From Stentor coeruleus (lineage: Eukaryota > Ciliophora > Heterotrichea > Heterotrichida > Stentoridae): 64,000 bases of DNA. This document shows, piece by piece, positions 31,201 to 39,370 of the stretch (the first letter of the stretch is position 1; each line of letters opens with the position of its first letter). The stretch lies in the NCBI GenBank assembly GCA_001970955.1, contig MPUH01000025.1:94427-158426 (forward strand), read 5' to 3'. The position numbers and the translations under genes were made by a program. The notes under the pieces are model-generated. The model did no database searches. It had not been told where the DNA came from and saw only the letters and a program-made list of their open reading frames with translations.

Positions 31201-31862
31201 TCGTTTTCATTAGTGCAATCAGCGCTAAGAATTGAAACAATCCATTCTCGAATACAATTTTTAGAATCTGCATCACAATCAAATACTTTAAATTCATTGT
31301 TAAACAAAAAGACAAGAAGTTCTACAAATGGTTTTGAAGTAAGCATATTAGTATCATGAATGTAATATGAAGCCATTGGAAAAACAAAATTATCATCATA
31401 GTTTTTTGCTTTAAACTCATTTACATGAATCGGGGCACCAAATGATGAAATGATAGCGTTAGGATTTTCTTTTCTATTGAGGCACTTTATGATGATACAC
31501 TCATTTTGATGTCTAAAATATAGTGGAAGGCTACTTCCTTTACGCAATGTTTTCAAAGCTATATGAATTTTGTCATAATCTAATGTAGGATTTTTTTGCA
31601 AATCTCTCCATGCCTTCAATGTTTTTAGTATTTCTTCAACGTTTTCTAAATACTCAGGAATTAAATGTTCAATATCTATACTATTCAAAGCATCTAAGGC
31701 TAATTTTATCATCAGGATTTCACAGATGTATAGATCTTTCCCTTGACAAATTTCGATTAATTCTTCATCATTATGCTTCAACTTATATGGCAATACAATG
31801 TGCATAAAAATATACCTCAAAAACCCAGGGTCTTTGAGATAGTCAAAATCTTCTTCTGCCAT
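22230..31862 (-). CDS. Giant helicase-like protein with DUF3638/DUF3645, 3210 aa
   Basis: A single 9.6-kb open frame. A Walker A-like motif LNMGEGKTAVIIPM lies near residue 2160; NMG is a signature of Pfam DUF3638. A Walker B-like DIMDESDEIL lies near 2294. Near 2755-2800 come RGTDLKIPLGTIGAVTLG and then KDKLMQSCMRMRMLGHGHSV, similar to the late helicase motifs of this family, next to DUF3645. A Cys/His-rich patch at about 620-707 (ENCIKCYKIKNH, HSDSCGKCKKIH, TSCYYCFKNKN, CYCNFH) may bind zinc. An acidic Glu-rich stretch follows near 2940. The family occurs as ~3000-residue proteins in fungi, oomycetes and protists. Function is unknown; ATP-driven action on nucleic acid or protein is an inference. 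No intron found. Confidence 0.88.
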   Translation of the reverse strand: MAEEDFDYLKDPGFLRYIFMHIVLPYKLKHNDEELIEICQGKDLYICEILMIKLALDALNSIDIEHLIPEYLENVEEILKTLKAWRDLQKNPTLDYDKIHIALKTLRKGSSLPLYFRHQNECIIIKCLNRKENPNAIISSFGAPIHVNEFKAKNYDDNFVFPMASYYIHDTNMLTSKPFVELLVFLFNNEFKVFDCDADSKNCIREWIVSILSADCTNENELMPVCKKIRDFFMHKEGQSLRRSPIWTCVKVIISFLLQNMDKEAHAKFFYKSFICYILIELCKNSKLLKSKLKIQLIQKLAKRIYKLSVLPEEPFFNELLNDVKIKANSAIWKVRDEMNNELKLICENSRKNNSPIEYELLNLDDKTFEIDFDSKILKNYEPIKSIDNNQEKIEYGGFKNYTLEDLIDNRLNNVLLLDRPAQRYLIHDIEKKIKKSFINSTRNRAETYLKIMENYLLLAKGYYKQNPLGASRRLLTSLGLLCLLDQVACLEFPKLLNHKIGVGTEFFQYLLLPSKSYINYASKLKEYIEKRNTQARDLSIIDEPQDPSKSFPAIFYKYYIEYAENQDMRYQKDLIYKTATDQLDDIANEYMANYKRYMLLMGEISAMDCKFIETIVYKQLHSENCIKCYKIKNHIHVLENDPHQYKAYQEIVMVHSDSCGKCKKIHEAENIKVTVHVWPLTSCYYCFKNKNYILNPSGISTKCYCNFHRRIIYFELGMPFTLSKLRDIIHLFLTEVIENVDAVNLQNENENKRIWLDHNPLKEYALKHQKYTTYGCSRDLGMNSSNFKIKVNKELTLEDVFKPCRPTTVLIQLSNRIKIQYKHCYHNYKIHCSFDTYNEYADFQSALTSTEHKENEVISNLKSCYNKIGYSEYIKFGSFRVGGNLQMLNLLDALETRGLNFSKISNHNLLIQALWQLGVIIRDDAAINNDFIYPYFHTECEDIKYNEQMLITLNDYLEVFQNKWDDHRIIISIICIGARLMVMAPNYFLINQYANFIIKCRNVCLRWKGIVEEYIHHYENEEKNEEVKDMTEKLFEICCAGVLTYWAEKKHLSRILKDSNDATIWLEFISKVSEYSNFFNSGTKEIKQFRSNLNIITENTIEKVSNFLFILINTISDKFLSDYVCPRYDIRIINERWIFDNDRHFFTNEYMVDNERIPIQIKLDGVFFINWRPVRKVPSWIMDNSLYAGFFGSKNFDILEESKINEIYKTTPKEKEGFEYTYYFSKKNQINNEDNCESILIEQKIRSLINGNIQKYSLVPHTKFELALSDHLVSNYSFWFNNQENIIILRKRTYQEYMEDKRPFYKINTRTKKVEDLLKNRFLISMNSRVFFEFYEKIFFFMDLNKNIHMYSDTNNKNTILIELLRYNLNFTVNLSERIIKSYEFSNMFVPESQQINTLLYVNQGLILQENSFDPIIKSKRKIIIPHGMLEISKNALFHTTQIIIDNLRDPEYFVYNIDDKLKILRAEESIAAWAYLAWLHATSSYVLEDPFLKQTGSSRALEILQSGNCWTSKPLCKESLITLNKIKEISPIRKFEECGNVYLQEVTWPEYHPSFLCLDLYAIIVQSIINDSYKLNFLYNLPYEKAYSYNTTHLELLSKEYHRYKTPGHTLKGHFKDIIFKKGFSRTPNDIREVVVQDNLVKIREIIVGASTPRNINLKNFLLSGENLIGVKKDGFSSSRFEDWNLLAHDLTNNFLTLYNYAVSDDTDPNLFKILLSFFVYKGVSYNYIALLQFIREFRSDFTEFQQPDADEYENFEEHEYNEQEIDSILNNNYSLSYQVYEVMNLNRMMQGNNRSRRAMDQIRNRLTIEYTEARSKVMTEGLNKIRNAWMSRDFRLNFLKNPVIFKEECWSEINAKLELWAKNSILINFIDNVSCKFSTISTTNNLRDAQIPTVNNLRQIVVLLNNNKITLPISSMDLDGQETNIFETGKIDEDNDSLYLMDLIQLKPSRNEQVEFPIKFIQTTMITKSLLEDLKESWDLYNREDQFMLKEMSVSELYEKLKERREYIYTKMKDIKRQLYNVLTPEENKEVYKCLENARLWQSKRPNKILGKLIKTDGTKKFSNSIVKLIGALAVVWVYEQQINRCLFYALKFDSYKNQLLRELLSVPHINFSPSKYPEWLILEIEMDLTIRPVQVTVAENMINPLNSKNSITQLNMGEGKTAVIIPMIAATLGKSKTLVRIIVLRSLFNTNYNSLSLKMGGILNYRIYSFPANRDIKYNNESLKNLKQSYIECTKYKGIVLALPEHLLSFQLKSIELCIKSDEDQEMSKDTIKISEEIIKYNSRDIMDESDEILNAKHQLVYSMGKQSLACGGNLRWDLIQTILMSARKFYSQIAEEFGSDSIFYQESNDMIRYPQFRFINAKSYMRLCELICKDILSGNFSELDFPKLNPEKREVIKEYILENTITSETKSEVEDIIDDKSLILVKFLRGLFTYDIFLNVMNKRWRVEYGRNFNNKGIYQAVPYRAKDVPAEKAQYEHIDVLIFLTQLNYYYEGLNDEELNKVFDFIRKSSTGQYEYKKWVEFIERYNEIDSNIKELENINFSDKSRLINDIYPHFKYHQLVINCWLSNFVYPKETQQFECKLSKSSWDLCDKIQGTVTGFSGTNETKILLPLNIEYQGITELLSTNGLLLSNLLLPENNNYKCFNKKITCKQIIKIISTFTYIKLFLDTGALMIELNNESIAQYWLSCRPDVEAAVFFKDNNLVVLNNKGQISAFELSTYRNSLEKCIIYLDDSHTRGTDLKIPLGTIGAVTLGKGVTKDKLMQSCMRMRMLGHGHSVSFFASSEVDASIKSMKELSNDSNENICVKDILKWTIRNSSIFVRDSFSYWTSQAVSFYYRSEIKKTFNDNILYRVYGENFKEYEEDDILSKYSENRAKATISSITMKKAKLLNNKLSELSINSSIFKENVEKLIKIIKEKIENYNINTTLFETEHECEYELEIELEQEQEKIVTDLRQLNPCDHEVDENVKLFIETGEFNNNMGRFKKLSLIYENFFDTKYIQIPSWTSQVYATRDFIRTVTSSIRGEYFVKPIRWLALSKTSENPIVLILSSYETSLYKNLFGPKTDLFMLIPRVRKNQLRIFTSGSSHIPYNIIEQISIMAGSQYFNTMNEQNTFLQFVGYCPMPRNSLQDLYFRRGEIEPSGFVLKEYREKVFEGISEEDKCLFVRDPGQFILDIARIRAFGHKNKFSHLFEILFNGNKIELD

Positions 31863-33832
31863 TTAAAATTATTCGGAAAAATTCTTTTTTATATTGGACA
31901 TAATAACAAAGGGTTTCCCAACACAAAATGATGAGATATTTATATTAAATTCAGTTGCAGACTTTATATTTCTTTGAGCAAATTAAAAGCAGATTTCTGG
32001 ATATTTTTTAAGTGATTTAATCAAAAAAAACAATACAAAAGATAAAGAAAGATCTATAATAAAATTTGTTGTTGAGAATAAGCATCTTATATGTAATTTT
32101 GCATATAAGAAATTGAATGATTTGAAAAAAGCTTTGAAAATTGTAATTATAGATTCATTGAATGCTTTAATATAAGAGTTTTTTGGTTTTTTGAGATGGA
32201 CTTAATTAGTAACTTGAGTTTAATAAGGAAATTATTTTTTAAGTTTTATTTTAACACTAAGTATTTTGATTAAAAGCTCAAGCAGTTTATTGTCATCTGT
32301 AAATTTTCATTTCTTACCATGAGAATCATGCAAAAAAAAATATTATAAGACATTTTCTTCTGCTTAATCTTATGCTCATACTTAACCTAAAATGATAACA
32401 AATCATAAATCAAATAAATTTCACACAATATTCTTATTTAAGTCCTCTCGATATAATTCAATTATTCTCTTTCATCAAATCTTCTATCAAAAAAATTTTA
32501 CTACAAAAAATCTAAATTTTCTGCATAGCTCGCTTATATAAAACTTTTACAGATTCGAAATTATATCAATCCTTTGTATAATGGATTAATTTTAATCAAA
32601 TGTGATATAAAAGCTAAAAAAAAAACACATCTCTTCATTAGTTCTTTTGAAAAAAAAAAGTCACTTTATCCTCAATGTCAATAACTATTTTTTGACTATC
32701 AAGATAGAGATATATAATTATCATAGATGCAAAACTTAGAGATTATACTAATGTGCATCATAACCCTAGGATAACTGAAATTTATAATTGGAGGTTTAGT
32801 TTATAATTGAATCAAAAACTAAAGTTTTTATCTTACAAATTGATAAAATAAGTAGCATAGTTTATTGTACAAAACTGCATGACTATTATAATGCTATCAA
32901 GTTGAATTGATGAGAAAATAAGCAAGCTTAATGCTTTGCTAAATTTGAAGTTTTTTGTGATAAGAAGTATTGCTGTTGTTAAAGACTTTATATGCTAATA
33001 TTCCTAGAGCAGTTCAAATAGAAATCCTATACTATTTTTATTATAAGTTCAATAATTTGTATTCAGATTTTTTGGATTTATAAGCATGTCTTCACTTTAA
33101 ATATTTTTTTAGTTCAGCTTTTGGAGTTGTTATCACTAAGAATTTACCTCTTAATATCAACTAAATTGTATTGAATAAATTTACTTAGATTATTTTGGAG
33201 ATTTTTAATAGTATTAGCTTTAATATACCCTTTAAATATATATAAATATTTTATTCCAATGATATTCTTTTAAAAAGAAATCTAAACAGTCAATATAATA
33301 AGAGTTGATTTCAGATTAGAGATTATATAAGAAGGTAGGTTTTGAATGAGTTATTGATAAAATCTTGAATGATAGTTGAATATTAATCAAGACTCTTTAG
33401 GTTAATAAACTTCATGGTGACAGAAAAGCCTTTAATTTTATTATAGAGCTGAGTTTTTAGTTTATCTAATTCGATTAAAAATTTCCTAAAAGAGTTTAGA
33501 ATTCCAAAAAATTTCTGATTTCAATATCTTGAACATCTAGATTACATTAAAGTAGGCCTTTTAAAATACATAGCATTATAGTACAGAGTCAAGTAAAGAC
33601 ATAATTTTTTGCTTGAATAATCATAGGGTTTTCAAATATATTTTATCTAACATAAATTTAAAGTCAAACATAAAGAAAAAATTCCAACATGATTTATTTA
33701 TCTTTAATCCAACTTATAATTTCCATATCAAAAAACCTTTTATTCCCATACATAAAAACAGCCATATAAAAAGCATTAAGTTAAAATCTAGTTATATAAA
33801 AATAGCCTAATGACGTAGACACATTAAAATAA
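31863..33832. other. Longest gene-free spacer (about 2 kb), divergent
   Basis: It lies between two divergent starts. I see no credible ORF; the only open frame near its right end (33613-33810) would need a TTG start. No tRNA-like fold or repeat was found. The composition is evenly AT-rich, without the strong strand skew of shorter spacers. A spliced gene with many 15-nt introns or a non-coding RNA cannot be excluded by eye. Confidence 0.5.
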
Positions 33833-35062
33833 ATGGAAGATCTAAACGTATTCGGCCACATAAAACTCGCTCCACCTGATCCAATCTTAGGTACAGCAGA
33901 AGCTTTCAAAAAAGATAGCCACGCCGATAAAGTGAACTTAGGAGTTGGTGCTTATCGTACAGATGAGGCAAAGCCATATGTTTTCAAAGCCGTAAAAGAA
34001 GCTGAAAAAAGGATATTAGCAGATCCAACCCTAAACAAAGAATATTTACCAATGCGTGGATTAGATTCATTTAATTCATTATCTCGTGAATTACTTCTAG
34101 GAAAAGGATGTGAAGCAATAACCGAAAATCGTATAGCTTCTATCCAGTGTATTTCAGGTACAGGTTCATTACGTGTTGGTGCGGAATTTTTAAAAGTTCA
34201 TGTCAACCCTCCTGCCGTATATGTAAGTAGCCCAACATGGGGAAATCATCTAAGCATTTTCAAAAAAGCAGGCTGTATAGTTAGAGAATATCCTTATTGG
34301 AAACCTGAAACACGTGGTATTGATATTGAAGGTATGTTAAATACTTTAAATTCAGCACCAATTGGAGCTATAGTTCTTCTTCATGTTTGTGCTCATAATC
34401 CAACAGGTGTAGATCCAACACCTCAACAATGGGATCAAATTCAAAGAGTTATTAATCATAAAAAATTAATACCTTATTTTGATAGTGCTTATCAAGGATT
34501 TGCTAGTGGGGATTTAGATAGAGATGCTTATGCTGTAAGAAAATTTGTTAATGAAGGATCACAGTGTCTTGTTAGTCAAAGTTTTGCAAAAAACATGGGA
34601 TTGTATGGAGAAAGAATTGGTGCACTTCATATTGTATGTAAGAATAAAATTACAGCTGAACATGTTTTAAGTCAAGCTGAAATTGTTGTAAGACAGATGT
34701 ATTCGAATCCTCCTCTTCATGGGGCTTTGATCGCATCTGTAATTCTTGCTGATCCAGTTTTGACTCAAAGTTGGAAGACTGAACTTAAAGCAATTTCTGA
34801 GAGAATTATTCAGATGAGAATAAGATTATTAGAAGAACTTATAAAACTTAAAGTTCCAGGAGACTGGACTCATATTACTTCACAGATTGGGATGTTTAGC
34901 TATACTGGGTTAACACCACAACAATGTGAGAATATGATTAATAAGTGGCATTGTTATATGTTGAAGAATGGAAGAATATCTATGAGTGGAATTAACTCTA
35001 AGAATGTTTCTTATGTTGCTAGAGCGATAAAGCATTCAGTTGACCATTCACCAAAGCTATAA
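33833..35062 (+). CDS. GOT1: Aspartate aminotransferase, cytosolic type, 409 aa
   Basis: A PLP enzyme of class I that interconverts aspartate and 2-oxoglutarate with oxaloacetate and glutamate. The N-terminus FGHIKLAPPDPILGTAEAF is family-typical. PLP and substrate residues are all present: Asn189 in CAHNPTG, Asp217 and Tyr220 in YFDSAYQGFASGDLDRD, the Schiff-base Lys253 in SQSFAKNMGLYGER, and Arg261 after it. The length of 409 matches cytosolic enzymes, and no mitochondrial presequence is visible before the conserved start, so cytosol is favoured. The start is in ATAAATG context. Confidence 0.96.
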   Translation: MEDLNVFGHIKLAPPDPILGTAEAFKKDSHADKVNLGVGAYRTDEAKPYVFKAVKEAEKRILADPTLNKEYLPMRGLDSFNSLSRELLLGKGCEAITENRIASIQCISGTGSLRVGAEFLKVHVNPPAVYVSSPTWGNHLSIFKKAGCIVREYPYWKPETRGIDIEGMLNTLNSAPIGAIVLLHVCAHNPTGVDPTPQQWDQIQRVINHKKLIPYFDSAYQGFASGDLDRDAYAVRKFVNEGSQCLVSQSFAKNMGLYGERIGALHIVCKNKITAEHVLSQAEIVVRQMYSNPPLHGALIASVILADPVLTQSWKTELKAISERIIQMRIRLLEELIKLKVPGDWTHITSQIGMFSYTGLTPQQCENMINKWHCYMLKNGRISMSGINSKNVSYVARAIKHSVDHSPKL

Positions 35063-35223
35063 TTAGGTAATAGATAGGTATTTTTTTTTAAAACTAAATA
35101 AATTTTAGTTGGATTTTTAGACTTTTGTTTGTTAATGTTAAAGTATTTTACATTTGAATATTAGTTTTTTTTTAATTTTTGATGATAATAATTTATTATA
35201 TGAAATAAGTTAGGATGAGATAA

Positions 35224-36126
35224 ATGGGAGAAAATTTAGCGGATAAAGTTTTAAGGCTTAACTGCCAAGCGATGAATTCTTTAGAAACACCAAAGCGTGC
35301 GCTCAAATTTTTGCAAGAAGCTGAAAGATTATTATTAGATGAGCACACTACTGATGAAAAAAACAAAAATAGTCTTTCACTTTTATCTGTTACATTCAAC
35401 AATCTTGCCTGCTATTATAAATCAGTTAAACAGCCAAATGTTTCTCTGTTTTATTTAATTCAGGCTTTGAAAGTAGAGACTGAAAGTTTTGCTGATCCAT
35501 CAGATATTGCATCAACTAATCTTAATATTTGTGCTATATATTCTCAATTAGGAAAACATCAACAAGCAGTTGAAAGTGCTTTGTCTGCCTTGAAATATTT
35601 ACAAAGCTATGAAAATGAAGAAAGTCTTTCAGAAGATGCTATAAATTCTCTTGTTGTGGCGTATTTTAATCTTGGTGTTGAATATGAGCATTTAAGAAAA
35701 TTTCAACAATCTAAAGACTCATACTTAAAAGGCAGAAATTTTGCTGAAGAATATTTTGGCCCTACAAATGTTATGACAGTTAAACTCAATGAGTCATTTA
35801 AAAATGTTAATGACCATACTGAATCTTTGAATTCTTTTATCAACAGTCGTAGAGAACTAAAAAATCATCCAAAATACAATTCAAAAATTATAAGTCCAAT
35901 AACAACTCATCAAATTCCTGAGTTAAATCCTTATAAAATTAAAATTGGAGATATAAAATTACCAAGTATACACAACAAAGTGAAAAAAAAACATGTAACT
36001 AATAAAACTTCACTAGACCCTACAGAAAGAAACATTGAAAATAGAGGATTAATTATTGAAAATGGAATAAATAGAACAAGAAAATTTTGGAATGCTGTTG
36101 ACAGGCTAAAAGCATTGATGAGCTAA
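35224..36126 (+). CDS. TPR-repeat protein, 300 aa
   Basis: Residues about 1-200 contain several tetratricopeptide-like helix pairs: FNNLACYYKSVKQPNVSLFY, then STNLNICAIYSQLGKHQQAV, then YFNLGVEYEHLRKFQQSK. These resemble kinesin-light-chain-type or ciliate TPR proteins. The C-terminal third is basic and unstructured, with a PKYNSKIISPITTHQ segment and a KVKKKHVTNKT stretch. TPRs mediate protein-protein contact; the partner is unknown. The start has the ATAAATG context (GATAAATGGG). Confidence 0.85.
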   Translation: MGENLADKVLRLNCQAMNSLETPKRALKFLQEAERLLLDEHTTDEKNKNSLSLLSVTFNNLACYYKSVKQPNVSLFYLIQALKVETESFADPSDIASTNLNICAIYSQLGKHQQAVESALSALKYLQSYENEESLSEDAINSLVVAYFNLGVEYEHLRKFQQSKDSYLKGRNFAEEYFGPTNVMTVKLNESFKNVNDHTESLNSFINSRRELKNHPKYNSKIISPITTHQIPELNPYKIKIGDIKLPSIHNKVKKKHVTNKTSLDPTERNIENRGLIIENGINRTRKFWNAVDRLKALMS

Positions 36127-36336
36127 CATCCAGAAATTCTAAATTTTATTAATTTTCAAATTAATCTTTAAGGTTAATAAAATATTAATTTATCAATTGA
36201 AACGCTTATGATTTTATGACTGTAAATGATAAGAAAATATTATTTATACAATCAATAATATCATAAACTAAATAAATGTGATTGAAATGCTTTTAAACTT
36301 TAGAACGTGAAAAAGTTTTAAAATAAAGTGATATAA

Positions 36337-36543
36337 ATGGAAAAAGAAGACCACAAAAGAAGCTCAGAAGGGCCAAAATCTAAAGATGATAGACTAGATA
36401 GGCATTCAGCTAGTGGAGTTGATCCTAATCCAAAAAAAGGAGGTCATGGAGGTTGGGGTGTTGCAGGAGAAAATTATCCTGAAGGTACTTTAGATCCTAA
36501 TGATCCTAACTACGACGCTGAGGAAGCAAAAAAAAATCAATAA
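36337..36543 (+). CDS. 68-aa miniprotein with PDCD4/MRF- and TMA10-like ribosome-factor motif
   Basis: This small gene is credible: it has ATAAATG context, non-random composition and a conserved-looking core. Residues about 20-45 read RHSASGVDPNPKKGGHGGWG, and later comes TLDPNDPNYDAEEA. The pair (KKGG.GG.WG, then DPNDPNYD.EE) is very like the N-terminal region of PDCD4 and plant MRF proteins, just before their MA3 domains. The KKGG-GG-WG part also recalls TMA10/Stf2 and the HABP4/SERBP1/Stm1 group. All of these are ribosome or mRNA associated. No MA3 domain follows, and no 15-nt intron could extend the frame. I infer a stand-alone ribosome-binding regulator. Confidence 0.75.
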   Translation: MEKEDHKRSSEGPKSKDDRLDRHSASGVDPNPKKGGHGGWGVAGENYPEGTLDPNDPNYDAEEAKKNQ

Positions 36544-36607
36544 TTAGTTATAAAGAATTCCATTCATTATAAAGCTTTTAATATTTAATCTACCTGTGAT
36601 CTATTAT

Positions 36608-38326
36608 CTAAAAAATATCAGGAATACCTTCAAAATTCCCATATTGCTTAGCTTGCCAATATCCTCCTTTATAAACCCAATCACCTTCATCATTTACATA
36701 AAACCACATCGGTTTCCATTCTTCTCCTTTTTCTTCTCTGATTTTTCTCACAGACCTTTGTTTTTCTTCAACTCTATGTTTTTCATTCGCTGCAAGTTCA
36801 AGATCAGCATTTTCAAGAGCTCTTTGATCAGGTCTAAACCTACTATCTGTACGTGGCAAATTAGGGAAGAATTCTGGTGGCAAGTTAAGTTGCATAGCAA
36901 ATTCACTAAAAAAGTAGCTGTATTCATAATCAGGTAATGGTTTATTAGAAATATACGCCATTGTCTCTTCTTTTGTTTCTTCATTTATGACTTTAAGACT
37001 TGAACTCCAATGGCCTTCAATTGTATACTTTGTTGCTCCTGATGAGTCCATAATATTTCCACTTACAACATGAATATCTTTATTAAACCAACCTTTTTTT
37101 TTTAATAAAACATGTGCAAAATCATCAGTTGTTATATTCTTAACTTCTATTGTACCATGATGATCTACATTTATACTTCCAAGTATTATATTATTAACAT
37201 TTGTATATGGTTTTTCCCATACAAAGTGATCACCGAATTTATTCAAAATAAGATGAAATTTACCTGTGGGTTTTACTTTCATATATGTCCCTTTGAAACT
37301 TGTTATAACTTTTGAAGAAGCATAAAATGTAAAATCGGGATGGTCACAATGAATAGCTGAAATAGGTGGATGATGGCAAACTTGCTCAGAAATAGCTCTG
37401 AATCCATCTTTTTCAAGCTCAAATGTTTCACCAAGTAAAGGGTTAAATGGTTTCATTGTTCTTTTATAAGAATCCGCATAGCCTGAAACTGTAAAACAAG
37501 CTACTAAAGCATGTCTTAAATAAGGGTCTTCTTGTGCTGCAGCTTTGACAAGAATTGAAGAGTAAGATATATCTTCTGTAAATCTTTGCAAAAAAGATAG
37601 CGGCTCATTAAAATAAACAGGCACAGCTATTTTACTAAGATCTTTTCCTATAGTGTCTTTGATAACTTTCCATATATTTATCTTTTGATTAGGATTTCTA
37701 CTAACTGGAAGTTTGTTTCTATATGGGATTTCAAGTTCTTGAACTTTAATTTCTTCAAAAAATTCAGTTGCATGAGATTTTGCATCTTGAAACTCATCTA
37801 CTGATCCATCTTCATTATTTTTTTTTCTTTCTTCTTCTAAAATATTTAAAGTATCAAGTGCTACATTTTTAAACTCTGAAGCACAATCCATAAATTCTTG
37901 GATTTGAGACCTTATATTGTGTGGAATACTTGCATACTTTTCTTCCATGATTTTATGAATTGTCCATAGACGCTTAGTGTAATTAATTGATTCAATTAGT
38001 TCAGGAACACTTTCTACTCTTTCTCTTGTGAATTCAAATTGTGATGCTCTATTCTGTATATCTTCTTTTTCTTGGATCATTGCTGTAAACCATTTTGATG
38101 CTTCCTTCTGATTAGCTGCTTTAAGATCTATTTTTGATGTCCCTGTGTCAAGACATATCCTGCATTTGTTTTTTCCTATTTTGATTGTAGTTGTACTCAT
38201 GTAGATTGTTCCTTTCTGCTTTCCGTCTTTTGTTTTACTATATTGTAATATCCCATTTCTAAGCTCAAAATATCGTTTTTTCCACCTGGTTACATAATTA
38301 GTCCACTTTTTGAGCTCTCCCTCCAT
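36608..38326 (-). CDS. Oxysterol-binding protein-related lipid transfer protein with PH domain, 572 aa
   Basis: An N-terminal PH domain (about 1-90; MEGELKKWTNYVTRWKKRYF is its first strands) is followed by a linker and a C-terminal ORD lipid-binding barrel. The family fingerprint SEQVCHHPPISA lies near residues 312-322, with the LGETFE stretch (NPLLGETFELE) before it. ORP proteins move sterols, PI4P or phosphatidylserine between membranes, often at ER contact sites. I see no FFAT motif. The C-terminus has RFRPDQRALENADLELA, typical of the family's closing helix. It converges on the miniprotein gene with a 64-nt spacer. Start in ATAAATG context. Confidence 0.95.
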   Translation of the reverse strand: MEGELKKWTNYVTRWKKRYFELRNGILQYSKTKDGKQKGTIYMSTTTIKIGKNKCRICLDTGTSKIDLKAANQKEASKWFTAMIQEKEDIQNRASQFEFTRERVESVPELIESINYTKRLWTIHKIMEEKYASIPHNIRSQIQEFMDCASEFKNVALDTLNILEEERKKNNEDGSVDEFQDAKSHATEFFEEIKVQELEIPYRNKLPVSRNPNQKINIWKVIKDTIGKDLSKIAVPVYFNEPLSFLQRFTEDISYSSILVKAAAQEDPYLRHALVACFTVSGYADSYKRTMKPFNPLLGETFELEKDGFRAISEQVCHHPPISAIHCDHPDFTFYASSKVITSFKGTYMKVKPTGKFHLILNKFGDHFVWEKPYTNVNNIILGSINVDHHGTIEVKNITTDDFAHVLLKKKGWFNKDIHVVSGNIMDSSGATKYTIEGHWSSSLKVINEETKEETMAYISNKPLPDYEYSYFFSEFAMQLNLPPEFFPNLPRTDSRFRPDQRALENADLELAANEKHRVEEKQRSVRKIREEKGEEWKPMWFYVNDEGDWVYKGGYWQAKQYGNFEGIPDIF

Positions 38327-39370
38327 TTATTAGACAATATTAAAACCATAAGGGACCTTTATGCTCATGTTATTTAAGATATAGAAAAAAATATTTAGTT
38401 TATTCATATATAAGCTAAAAATATACCAGAATTACAAACTCATTCACATTATTAATCCTTAATTAAATAAAACCTGTAATCATTATTTGATATACTTTTA
38501 ACAATTTTGTCGCATTTGAAAGTTTAAGAATGATTGCCTGGTTAATTATTTTAAAAATATTTACATAATCCCTTATCTTCAAGAATTTAACTATAAGTCC
38601 AAAACTTAGTATAAAAGAAAGCGAAATTCAGATGCATATTGTTCTGTTGATATAATATATTAAAAATAATTATAGTTCAAGTAAAATTTTATTATACTTA
38701 TAAGCTTGGAAATAAATTCTCTAATTTTATAATTTTCTAGTCCTTAATGCTATCCTATCTTCTGTAATCATTATTTGATATTTTATCCAGATTTTAAGTA
38801 TACATAAATTTTAATTAAGTTTTTCGTATATGATATAATCATAATTTTTTTTTTTTTAAAAGCTTATAGTTTAGATAATCTAAGATTGTATTTAGAATCT
38901 GTGGAAATCAAAATAGATAATTTTTTTAATGATCAAGTTGAGTAAATTTAGATTTTATTATATTTAAGNCAAAGCTTATAGTTTAGATAATCTAAGATTG
39001 TATTTAGAATCTGTGAAAATCAAAATAGATAATTTTTTTAATGATCAAGTTGAGTAAATTTAGATTTTATTATATTTAAGTTTGAGTGTAGAGAAATATA
39101 TTCAGACGAAAGATGGTAAATACCTCATGATCGGCAAAAAGAGTCATCATAGAATAATTATTATAAACATATTTGCTACATATATAAATGGAAGGCATTC
39201 TAGAACTATACGTCAAAGACAAATTTTTAAGTCTAATTAAATAGAATAAAAGAAATTGTTTTGAATTCAACATAAGCTTTATAAGGAAAATCAATCTTTT
39301 AAGTTTAAGGCTTAAATTGATTTGAAAATTTTTACCAAACTTCTAATCTGGTTGAATATACACCATAATA
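38327..39370. other. Intergenic spacer (about 1 kb) with N-linked duplication
   Basis: Divergent spacer between the oxysterol-binding protein and AIFM3-like genes. AT-rich with little strand skew. Apart from the duplication around 38969 nothing recognisable is present. Confidence 0.6.
38859..39080. repeat. 110-nt direct duplication around single N, one mismatch (likely assembly artefact)
   Basis: Copies at 38859-38968 and 38971-39080 differ at one base (GTGGAAATC against GTGAAAATC). The N is at 38969, followed by one extra C. The mismatch suggests either sequencing error or two haplotypes meeting at a contig join. Confidence 0.8.

Noticed and set aside
33613-33810. 65-codon open frame near the end of the 2-kb spacer
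   Set aside because: It begins with TTG, not ATG, and encodes Asn/Lys/Ile-rich filler as expected of AT-rich non-coding DNA.
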